DNA of 5,700 nt from Desulfurivibrio alkaliphilus (lineage in GTDB: Bacteria > Desulfobacterota > Desulfobulbia > Desulfobulbales > Desulfurivibrionaceae). Numbering within the stretch: the first letter of the stretch is position 1; the number at the start of each line of letters is the position of its first letter. Both the position numbers and the translations under genes were made by a program. The notes beneath the pieces were generated by a model. It did not search any database, had not been told where the DNA came from, and saw only the letters and a program-made list of their open reading frames with translations. Below are positions 1-5,098 of this stretch, piece after piece. The stretch spans positions 1 to 5,700 of the forward strand of contig DSDS01000120.1 in assembly GCA_011048585.1 (NCBI GenBank). The letters run 5' to 3'.

Positions 1-122
1 ATATTGCAAACTATAATTGCGGTTTTCTCGCATCCATTATCCAAGCTGCCGGAATCGCATCAACAAAGGGATTCACGATTGCAGCCTACCCGGTTTAATG
101 CTCGTCCGGCAGCACCGCTGGT

Positions 123-1613
123 TCAAGGGGTTTTAAGGCCGGTCAGAACCTGACGGAAGCTGTTCAGGCCCGCTTCCAGGTTTTCGATGATCTCTTCGGC
201 CAGGTCGTCGGGTTCGGGGAGGTTGTCGAGATCGGTCAGGCTTTTGTCCTTGAGCCAGAAGAGGTCCAGACTGGTTTTGTCGCGGGCGATCAGTTCTTCA
301 TAGCTGTAGCTGCGCCAGCGGCCTTCGGGGTTGTCGGCCGCGTCCCAGGTGGGGGTGCGCTGGTGGCGGTTGGCCGGGTGGTAGCACTGGACGAACTCGG
401 CCAGGTCGGCAAAACCCAGGGGCTTTTTCTTCAGGGTGTGGTGGATGTTGGTGCGGTAGTCGTAGTACCAGACCTCTTTGGTCCAGGGGTGGGGGCTGGC
501 CTCGCGGTTGTCGAAGAAGAGCACGTTGGCCTTGACTCCGTGGGCGTAGAAGATGCCGGTGGGCAGGCGGAGGATGGTGTGGAGATCGGTGTTTTCCAAA
601 AGCTTGCGGCGGATGGTCTCCCCTGCCCCGCCCTCGAAGAGCACGTTGTCCGGTACCACCACCGCGGCTCGGCCGGTGGTCTTGAGCATGGTGCGGATGT
701 GCTGGACGAAGTTGAGCTGCTTATTGGCGGTGGTGGCCCAGAAGTCCTGGCGGTTGTAGGTGAGTTCGTCGGTCTCCTGTTCGCCCTCCTCGTTGGTGAA
801 GCTCATCGAGCTTTTCTTGCCGAAGGGGGGATTGGCCAGGACGTAGTCGAAGGTGCGGGGCGGCGGCGCCACCAGGGCGTCGGTGGGGGAGATGGAGCTT
901 TCGCCGTCGATTTCGCCGATGTTGTGGAGGAACATGTTCATCAGGCAGAGGCGGCGGGCGCCGGCGACGATCTCGTTGCCGTGGAAGGTCCGGTTTTTGA
1001 GGAAGGCTTTCTGGGCCTTGTCCAGCTTGTAGTTGGCCGGGTTGTTGATGAAGTCGTAGGCGGCCAGAAAGAAGCCGCCGGTGCCGCAGGCCGGGTCGGC
1101 GATGGTTTTCAGCGGCTCCGGTCGCACGCACTCCACCATGGCCCGGATCAGGGGGCGGGGGGTGAAGTACTGGCCGGCTCCGGATTTGGTGTCCTCGGCG
1201 TTACGCTCCAGCAGCCCTTCGTAGATGTCGCCCTTCACATCGGCGCCCATGGTGGCCCAGCGGGTGCTGTCCACCATGTCGATCAGGCGGTAGAGCTTGG
1301 CCGGGTCCTGGATCTTGTTCTGGGCCTTGGTAAAGATCTGGCCCAGCATCCCCTTGCGGGTGCCCAGTTTACGCAGCAGTTCCACATAATGGACTTCCAG
1401 CTCGGCCCCCCGTTTGGCCTTCAGGGTCGGCCAGCGGTACTCGGGCGGGATGCCGACCTCGCGGTTATAGGGCGGCCCGGCATATTCATCGGCCATCTTG
1501 AGGAAGATAAGGTAGGTGAGCTGTTCCAGGTAGTCGCCGTAACTCACCCCGTCGTCGCGCAGGGTAGTGCAGAAACTCCAGACCTTGGAGATGATGGGAG
1601 CGGTGGGGTTCAT
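123..1613 (-). CDS. hsdM: Type I restriction-modification DNA methyltransferase subunit (N6-adenine)
   Basis: This gene encodes the modification subunit of a type I restriction-modification system, which transfers a methyl group from S-adenosylmethionine to the N6 of adenine once a specificity subunit (HsdS) supplies the target. The 496-residue protein has normal HsdM length. An HsdM_N-like helical region covers about residues 8-130. Next come the GQYFTPRPLI segment (147-156), the SAM-binding motif I DPACGTGG (173-180) and the catalytic motif IV NPPF (261-264). PTGIFYAHGVKANVLFF (351-367) is also typical, and the C-terminal 35 residues look like a coiled coil for contact with HsdS. The ATG is preceded by AAGGA nine bases upstream and overlaps a short upstream ORF by ATGA, implying translational coupling. 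No hsdS start is seen in the 122 bases after the stop, and only a vestige of hsdR is present. It is therefore an orphan methyltransferase subunit within this window; hsdS could lie beyond the edge. Confidence 0.95.
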   Translation of the reverse strand: MNPTAPIISKVWSFCTTLRDDGVSYGDYLEQLTYLIFLKMADEYAGPPYNREVGIPPEYRWPTLKAKRGAELEVHYVELLRKLGTRKGMLGQIFTKAQNKIQDPAKLYRLIDMVDSTRWATMGADVKGDIYEGLLERNAEDTKSGAGQYFTPRPLIRAMVECVRPEPLKTIADPACGTGGFFLAAYDFINNPANYKLDKAQKAFLKNRTFHGNEIVAGARRLCLMNMFLHNIGEIDGESSISPTDALVAPPPRTFDYVLANPPFGKKSSMSFTNEEGEQETDELTYNRQDFWATTANKQLNFVQHIRTMLKTTGRAAVVVPDNVLFEGGAGETIRRKLLENTDLHTILRLPTGIFYAHGVKANVLFFDNREASPHPWTKEVWYYDYRTNIHHTLKKKPLGFADLAEFVQCYHPANRHQRTPTWDAADNPEGRWRSYSYEELIARDKTSLDLFWLKDKSLTDLDNLPEPDDLAEEIIENLEAGLNSFRQVLTGLKTP

Positions 1614-1681
1614 TCAGGGGGTTCCTTCTGTCGGTCAATTCGGTCGCAGGGGATTTGCTCCGGGTTCTGGTTGGGCGGCAA
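1610..1681 (-). pseudogene. Short TTG-started ORF resembling the N-terminus of HsdR (vestige or leader peptide)
   Basis: This is a 23-codon frame with an excellent Shine-Dalgarno, AGGAGGAG at 1697-1690, eight bases before a TTG start. Its stop overlaps the hsdM start as ATGA. The peptide contains NPEQIPCDRIDRQ. This resembles, from memory, the NPEQxARxxID(R)xL start common in type I restriction subunits, where the next residues would be the conserved AAGW-like segment. Here the frame ends instead with KEPPE. My reading is that most of hsdR was deleted, leaving its ribosome-binding site and first residues as a coupled leader for hsdM. It could also be a chance ORF, because the similarity is short. 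The ribosome-binding site and the overlap are seen directly; the hsdR origin is inferred. Confidence 0.42.
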
Positions 1682-1725
1682 GGTTTTTTCTCCTCCTGTC
1701 GTCGATGATGCTCTTTCCAATATCG

Positions 1726-1950
1726 TCAATTGTCGCCGAAGAGTTCGGGATCGCCCATAATCTTGTCCACCAACTGGCGGACATCACCAATACATCAACG
1801 GCCCTTGGGATTTTTAACGGCGCACTGGCACGCGCCTGCCTTCTTTTCAGAAAGGATTTTCTCCAATATCGTGGACCGGCCGTTGAGACGGACATCCTCC
1901 TCGATGTCGGCTGTGGAATATCCAAAGCAGTAACATACCAATTCTTCCAT
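1726..1950 (-). CDS. CopZ/BFD-like [2Fe-2S] metallochaperone, predicted selenoprotein (Sec at residue 52)
   Basis: Read conventionally, the ORF ends after 51 codons (MEELVCYCFGYSTADIEEDV to NPKGR). Reading the in-frame UGA (1797-1795) as selenocysteine gives a 74-residue protein continuing U-C-IGDVRQLVDKIMGDPEL to a second TGA at 1728-1726. The full product matches the Fer2_BFD/CopZ-type iron-sulfur domain. It has CYC at residues 6-8, CQC at 41-43, then NPKGR followed by U52-C53, where Cys-containing relatives carry a Cys pair (NPxGRCC, from memory). The residues after the UGA (GDVRxxV) also fit the family, so the UGA is not the end of the domain. A stem-loop of bacterial SECIS type lies 19 nt after it. 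GGAG at 1963-1960 is spaced nine bases from the ATG, and TAA lies five codons upstream in frame. The likely role is binding or delivering a soft metal (copper or mercury) in the cytoplasm. It sits just after a merA remnant on the same strand. The alternative is a Cys-to-stop pseudogene, but the hairpin and family alignment make that less likely. Confidence 0.8.
1764..1797 (-). promoter_or_regulatory. Bacterial SECIS element with its Sec UGA codon
   Basis: The UGA occupies 1797-1795. After twelve bases comes the arm TGTCCGCC (1783-1776), the tetraloop AGTT (1775-1772), and the exact partner GGTGGACA (1771-1764), giving an eight-base-pair stem with one G-U pair. Nineteen bases separate the UGA from the loop, inside the 16-37 base range known for bacterial SECIS elements. 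A G lies in the first two loop positions, as SelB recognition requires. The hairpin lies inside the coding frame, as in bacterial selenoprotein genes. Folding and spacing are seen directly; SelB binding is inferred. Confidence 0.75.
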
Positions 1951-1974
1951 AGAGCGGTTCTCCAATTATTGTTG

Positions 1975-2180
1975 TTTACGCCGAGCAGCTCGTCGGAGCC
2001 CCCGCGGCGCAGCAGTTTGATGAAGCCTCGGGTGTCCCGCGCCGCCAGCGCCCGTGGCACGTTTTTGAGATCGAGTTTGGCCACGTCGACCTCGATTCCG
2101 GCCTGTTGACGCTTCCTGCTCGTTCAGGCCGACACCCGCCACCTGCTGATCGGAAAAGATGGCCCAGGGCAATGCCAGGA
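1975..2180 (-). pseudogene. merA: Mercuric reductase fragment (C-terminal domain), frameshifted and truncated
   Basis: From about 2178 the minus strand reads LPWAIFSDQQVAGVGLNEQEA. A one-base slip near 2110 then moves it into the frame AGIEVDVAKLDLKNVPRALA followed by ARDTRGFIKLLRRGGSDELLGV. Together these match the dimerisation domain of MerA (relatives read TDPQVAxVGxxEAEA...GIE...LxNVPRALAxxDTRGFIKL...LxGV, from memory). MerA is a flavoprotein that reduces Hg(II) to Hg(0) with NADPH. Restoring one base in GC(G)CGT joins the frames as EQEARQQAGIEV. The FAD and NADPH domains, the CxxxxC active site and the last part with the C-terminal Cys pair are all absent. The match stops at GV, about 25 bases before the next gene's start codon. 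An ATG at 2223 and a frame running on to 1635 are fortuitous extensions. It cannot be functional. Confidence 0.75.
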
Positions 2181-2362
2181 TGCCGACACTCAACGCGATC
2201 AGCCAGGGGCGAGCCGGGTCCATCCAGGAAAAGGCCGACGCCGGCTACCTACGAGCGCCGGTTTTATAAATTGCAAAAAGCTGCGTAGGGTTTTCGTGTC
2301 CACTGTTGACGACCGACCTCAGTTTTTGGTTCCAGTTCCTGGCTCCCGGTTTCACGTCGGCA

Positions 2363-2391
2363 TTGATTTTGTAATGCAATTGAATTATGTT
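2363..2391 (+). promoter_or_regulatory. Sigma70-type promoter of the toxin-antitoxin operon
   Basis: TTGATT (2363-2368) and TATGTT (2386-2391) are separated by exactly 17 bases, 33 bases ahead of the antitoxin start. The 180 bases further upstream, between the merA remnant and this site, contain no gene that I can support. Confidence 0.55.
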
Positions 2392-2401
2392 CGACTCATA
2401 A
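2385..2401 (+). promoter_or_regulatory. Candidate autoregulatory operator of the antitoxin operon
   Basis: TTATG and CATAA form a five-base inverted repeat around a seven-base centre that covers the -10 box and the probable transcription start. RelB/DinJ-type antitoxins bind such repeats through their ribbon-helix-helix domain and repress their own operon. The repeat is short and could be chance. Confidence 0.3.
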
Positions 2402-2423
2402 ACAGATCAAGGAGGTTAACATT

Positions 2424-2732
2424 ATGGCTGCCAACGCACTAGTGCAAACTCGCGTCGATGCCGCCGTCAAAGAACAGGCGGCGGCGGTATTGGAAAACAT
2501 GGGCTTGACCGTCTCGGATGCTGTCCGAATCCTGTTGACTCGCGTGGCGAAAGAGGGCGCATTGCCTCCCGGCTTTACAACCGATCCGGCCACCCACGAT
2601 GCCTGGTTCAAGGCAAAGGTACAACAAGCCCTTGCCGATCCGCGCCCATTAGTCCCTAACGATCAGGTCGAAAGTCATTTCATCGAACGGCGCGCCGTGG
2701 CATTTCGCAAGTTTGAGGATAAGCAGTCGTGA
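2424..2732 (+). CDS. RelB/DinJ family antitoxin
   Basis: This 102-residue protein is the antitoxin of a type II toxin-antitoxin pair. It should bind and neutralise the toxin encoded directly downstream and repress the operon. Residues 8-50 (TRVDAAVKEQAAAVLENMGL, then TVSDAVRILLTRVAKEGALP) have the DinJ/RelB pattern. It consists of a short beta strand for DNA contact followed by two helices of a ribbon-helix-helix fold, with the typical GLTxSDAVRxLLxxVxxxGxLP wording. The C-terminal half is polar and charged and would wrap around the toxin. A near-perfect Shine-Dalgarno AAGGAGG (2409-2415) sits eight bases from the ATG. Its stop overlaps the toxin start as GTGA. At 102 residues it is slightly longer than E. 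coli DinJ (about 86). Confidence 0.9.
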   Translation: MAANALVQTRVDAAVKEQAAAVLENMGLTVSDAVRILLTRVAKEGALPPGFTTDPATHDAWFKAKVQQALADPRPLVPNDQVESHFIERRAVAFRKFEDKQS

Positions 2733-3019
2733 AGCTCGAATGGTCTTTGTTCGCCATAGAAGATCGAAACAACATCTTCGATTATGTTGAGCAGGATAAT
2801 CCGTATGCCGCTGTCATCATCGATAAACGTATCGACGAACAAACCAGAGCACTCCTGCAATTCCCGGAATGCGGCCGCCCAGGTCGAGTTGAAGGAACAC
2901 GGGAATTGGTGATCCCCCGTACCTCATACATTGTCGCCTATCGCGTCGTGGGGGATGCCGTTCGCATTTTGCGAGTATTGCATGGCGCCCAATTATGGCC
3001 GGAAGAGATATCGAATTAG
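2729..3019 (+). CDS. RelE/ParE superfamily toxin
   Basis: This 96-residue toxin of the type II module starts at a GTG that overlaps the antitoxin stop by four bases, with GAGG ten bases upstream. The fold signature is clear. An N-terminal strand (KLEWSLFAIED) is followed by a helical hairpin (residues 10-45, IFDYVEQDNPYAAVIIDKRI). A C-terminal sheet carries RELVIPRTSYIVAYRV and VRILRVLHGAQLWP. The ending ILRVLHGAQ-WP is typical of ParE-like proteins, most of which poison gyrase, whereas RelE/YafQ members cleave mRNA on the ribosome. The sequence alone does not decide the target, although the ending leans towards ParE while the antitoxin is RelB/DinJ-like. The gene appears intact and converges with the next gene. 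Confidence 0.9.
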   Translation: MKLEWSLFAIEDRNNIFDYVEQDNPYAAVIIDKRIDEQTRALLQFPECGRPGRVEGTRELVIPRTSYIVAYRVVGDAVRILRVLHGAQLWPEEISN

Positions 3020-3063
3020 TAACACAGGTTTTTTCCGGCTCCGGCCCCATGACTACGTCCCGT

Positions 3064-3345
3064 TCAGGCGACCCCCTTGGTTTGGGCTTGACTCCCTCCC
3101 CCCATCAGAAAATGGACCAGTCGGACCAGGGCGATGGTGTCCTGGTGGCAATATTCGATCAATTGCTTTCTCAACTCCCGCTGGAGCCATTTTTCCGTCT
3201 CGGAGTCCGGGGTGTCGGTCACCAGCAGGACCACCCCACGGTTGTCCGAAGACACGACTTCACAACACTCCATGGCCGCCAGCTCAGCGCACAACTGTTC
3301 TTTTTTCCCCGCCACGGGAAGCGCCAGATAACTTAAAATCGCCAC
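3064..3345 (-). CDS. NapD-like chaperone (periplasmic nitrate reductase maturation)
   Basis: This 93-residue protein resembles NapD, the small cytoplasmic chaperone that binds the twin-arginine signal of the nitrate reductase NapA and holds it until cofactor loading is complete. It shows the expected two beta-alpha-beta halves. The first is ILSYLALPVAGKKEQLCAEL with AAMECCEVVSSDNRGVVLLV (about 3-43), corresponding to the NapD pattern of strand, helix, GCEVxxxDxxGxxxVVxE. The second is a helix in DSETEKWLQRELRKQL followed by IALVRLVHF (72-80), matching the usual V..L.LVYH ending. The start is GTG, with GGGAG about five bases upstream. No napA, napG or napH lies nearby, so it is isolated within this window. 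A divergent or generic small ferredoxin-fold protein remains possible. Confidence 0.65.
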   Translation of the reverse strand: MAILSYLALPVAGKKEQLCAELAAMECCEVVSSDNRGVVLLVTDTPDSETEKWLQRELRKQLIEYCHQDTIALVRLVHFLMGGGSQAQTKGVA

Positions 3346-3379
3346 ATCGACTCCCTCGACCCGTCACCTTGATAAAGTA

Positions 3380-3393
3380 GGGTGGCCCCACCC
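3380..3393. repeat. Small GC-rich hairpin in the napD-like leader
   Basis: GGGTG and CACCC flank a four-base loop, 35-48 bases upstream of the napD-like start. It is short. It could fold in that gene's mRNA leader, but nothing else supports a function. Confidence 0.25.
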
Positions 3394-3403
3394 CAATCAA
3401 ATT

Positions 3404-3421
3404 AACTACTAAGTAGTAGTT
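3404..3421. promoter_or_regulatory. Inverted repeat in the divergent napD-like/gdhA intergenic region (candidate operator)
   Basis: AACTACT (3404-3410), a four-base centre AAGT, and AGTAGTT (3415-3421) form a perfect seven-base inverted repeat in otherwise AT-rich DNA. It lies between two divergently transcribed genes, 59 bases from the napD-like start and well upstream of gdhA. This is a plausible position for a dimeric repressor or activator site. I recognise no specific regulator consensus. Confidence 0.4.
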
Positions 3422-3526
3422 CATGAAATCCGGTTTGCGGTCAATGTTAATAAAATGTTTAGTGTTTTTGATTTGTTAGGCCACCACTATTTAAGCTTCA
3501 GATTAACACAAGGGGCCAAAAAAGAA

Positions 3527-3631
3527 CGGCGCCGAGCGCCCACCGCCGGTGGTCGAAAAAAAATGGCGCCGCCGACATAACTGTTTGCGCGACCCGCTGA
3601 AAGCGGGTAAATTCCCTGCCCGCTGTTTTTT
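3527..3631 (+). promoter_or_regulatory. Structured gdhA 5' leader with a putative transcription attenuator
   Basis: Within the 5' leader, CGGCGCC (3527-3533) can pair with GGCGCCG (3565-3571) around an inner hairpin, CCACC (3540-3544) with GGTGG (3548-3552). Downstream, ACCCGCT (3592-3598) pairs with AGCGGGT (3602-3608) across a GAA loop. The same second arm (AGCGGG, 3602-3607) can instead pair with CCCGCT (3619-3624), which is followed by G and six Ts (3626-3631), the layout of an intrinsic terminator. The two hairpins exclude each other, so the region looks like an antiterminator/terminator switch 64 bases before gdhA. The base pairing is seen directly; the ligand or trigger is unknown. I recognise no known riboswitch class. 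Confidence 0.5.
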
Positions 3632-3695
3632 ATTAAGCTTTATGGGCATAGGGCCGGAGCAGTCGCCAACCAACGGAGAGGAGAAAGGGACGCAA

Positions 3696-5030
3696 ATGGA
3701 ACAAGTAACTGAATTCATGCGAAAAGTTATCGAAAAAAACCCCGGCGAAAGCGAGTTCCACCAAGCGGTGCTGGAGGTGGTTGAAACCCTGATGCCCTTT
3801 ATTGAGGACAATCCCAAATACAAGAAAGCCAAGATTCTGGAGCGGCTGGTGGAGCCCGAGCGGGTTATCATCTTCCGGGTTCCCTGGGTGGACGACCAGG
3901 GCGAGATCCAGATCAACCGCGGCTACCGGATTCAGATGAACAGCGCCATCGGCCCCTACAAGGGCGGCCTGCGCTTCCACCCCAGCGTCAACCTCAGCAT
4001 CCTCAAGTTCCTGGCTTTTGAACAGGTCTTCAAAAACAGCCTGACCACCCTGCCCATGGGCGGCGGCAAGGGCGGCTCCGACTTCGACCCCAAAGGCAAG
4101 AGCGACAACGAGGTGATGCGTTTCTGCCAGAGCTTCATGACCGAGCTGAGCAAGTATATCGGGGCCGAAACCGACGTGCCGGCCGGCGATATCGGAGTCG
4201 GCGCCCGCGAGATCGGCTTTATGTTCGGCCAGTACCGCCGCCTGAAGAACGAGTTCACCGGGGTCCTGACCGGCAAGAGCCGCAACTGGGGCGGCAGCCT
4301 GATCCGCCCCGAGGCCACCGGTTACGGCGCGGTTTTCTTCGCCGAGGAGATGTTCAAGGTACGGGGCGACAATCTCTCCGGCAAGACCTGCCTGGTATCC
4401 GGTTCCGGCAACGTGGCCCAGTTCACGGTGGAGAAGGTCAACCAGCTGGGCGGCAAGTGCGTCACCCTCTCCGATTCCGCCGGTTTTATTCACGACCCGG
4501 CCGGCATCGACGCCGAAAAACTGGCCTATGTGATGGAGTTGAAGAACGTCAAGCGGGGCCGGATCTCCGAATACGCCGAGAAGTACGGCTGCAAATACTA
4601 TCCCGGCGAGCGCCCCTGGGGAATCAAGGGCGATATCGCCTTCCCCAGCGCCACCCAGAACGAGATCGACGCCAAGGATGCCGAAACCCTGGTTAAAAAC
4701 GGCTGCGCCTGCGTTTCCGAGGGGGCCAACATGCCCTCCACCAGCGAGGCGGTGCGGGTCTTCCTCAAGGCCAAGATCATGTACGGTCCCAGCAAGGCGG
4801 CCAACGCCGGCGGGGTCGCCACCAGCGGCCTGGAGATGAGCCAGAACAGCCTCAAGCTCTCCTGGACCCGGGAGGAGGTGGAAGAGCGGCTGCGGCAGAT
4901 CATGGAGGGGATCCATGAATCCTGCTACAAGTACGGCAAGGAGGGAGATTTCGTCAACTATGCGAAGGGCGCCAACATCGCCGGCTTCGTCAAGGTTGCC
5001 GATGCTATGATCGAACAGGGCGTCATCTAA
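3696..5030 (+). CDS. gdhA: NADP-specific glutamate dehydrogenase
   Basis: This 444-residue protein has the length of hexameric bacterial GdhA. The enzyme makes L-glutamate from 2-oxoglutarate, ammonium and NADPH in the cytoplasm, giving an ammonium-assimilation route beside GS-GOGAT. The N-terminal substrate domain has GPYKGGLRFHPSVN (86-99), with the substrate lysine in YKGG. It also has PMGGGKGGSDFDPKGKS (120-136), with the catalytic-site lysine, and PAGDIGVGAREIG (162-174), with the key Asp. The Rossmann domain carries GSGNVA (236-241). SEGANMPST (341-349) and AANAGGVATSGLEMSQN (368-384) are also diagnostic. The ATG at 3696 is chosen because it gives the usual MEQVTEFM start and follows GAGGAG/AAGGGA. 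The frame is open back to 3549, but that part is structured leader with no protein similarity. A structured leader precedes the gene and a strong terminator follows, so it is probably monocistronic. Confidence 0.97.
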   Translation: MEQVTEFMRKVIEKNPGESEFHQAVLEVVETLMPFIEDNPKYKKAKILERLVEPERVIIFRVPWVDDQGEIQINRGYRIQMNSAIGPYKGGLRFHPSVNLSILKFLAFEQVFKNSLTTLPMGGGKGGSDFDPKGKSDNEVMRFCQSFMTELSKYIGAETDVPAGDIGVGAREIGFMFGQYRRLKNEFTGVLTGKSRNWGGSLIRPEATGYGAVFFAEEMFKVRGDNLSGKTCLVSGSGNVAQFTVEKVNQLGGKCVTLSDSAGFIHDPAGIDAEKLAYVMELKNVKRGRISEYAEKYGCKYYPGERPWGIKGDIAFPSATQNEIDAKDAETLVKNGCACVSEGANMPSTSEAVRVFLKAKIMYGPSKAANAGGVATSGLEMSQNSLKLSWTREEVEERLRQIMEGIHESCYKYGKEGDFVNYAKGANIAGFVKVADAMIEQGVI

Positions 5031-5038
5031 AAAGGACG

Positions 5039-5084
5039 CAGGATTCAGGGGGCGCCGCTTCGGTTGCCCCCTGAATCCTGTTTT
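5039..5084 (+). terminator. Rho-independent terminator after gdhA
   Basis: CAGGATTCAGGGGGC (5039-5053) is perfectly complementary to GCCCCCTGAATCCTG (5066-5080), giving a 15-base-pair stem. The 12-base top can add a small CCG/CGG pair, and TTTT follows. It starts eight bases after the gdhA stop. On the other strand a T run lies five bases past the stem, so weak bidirectional action is possible. Confidence 0.85.
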
Positions 5085-5098
5085 CCCGGATCGGGAAC

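Noticed and set aside
1..122. Possible hsdS start downstream of hsdM
   Set aside because: Only short, quickly terminated frames are present and no HsdS-like sequence is visible. Any hsdS would have to lie left of the window.
363..1760. Long plus-strand frame (465 codons) opposite hsdM
   Set aside because: It is a GC-driven antisense shadow of hsdM, Gly/Val/Ala-rich with no domain pattern and no ribosome-binding site of note.
1635..2084. A 149-codon minus frame covering merA', the selenoprotein and the hsdR-like leader
   Set aside because: Only its first part is merA-derived. The rest runs out of frame through the selenoprotein and matches nothing.
1966..2223. An 85-codon minus frame starting with a hydrophobic signal-like segment
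   Set aside because: Its middle is merA sequence and its end is frameshifted merA. The apparent signal peptide is a junction artefact with no Shine-Dalgarno.
3020..3063. Terminator between the converging toxin and napD-like genes
   Set aside because: A TTTTTTCCGGCTCCGG stretch is present, but its CCGG arms leave only a two-base loop, so no credible hairpin forms.
3423..3479. An 18-residue hydrophobic peptide ORF (MKSGLRSMLIKCLVFLIC) in the gdhA upstream region
   Set aside because: It has no ribosome-binding site and no clear promoter, and its length is within chance.
3468..3493. gdhA promoter made of TTGATT and TATTTA
   Set aside because: The spacer is only 14 bases, too short for a normal sigma70 promoter. 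No convincing sigma54 site was found either, so the gdhA promoter is left unassigned.
3549..3695. N-terminal extension of gdhA by 49 residues
   Set aside because: This stretch folds as the leader and terminator hairpins and contains no GdhA similarity. ATG 3696 has the ribosome-binding site and the normal family start.
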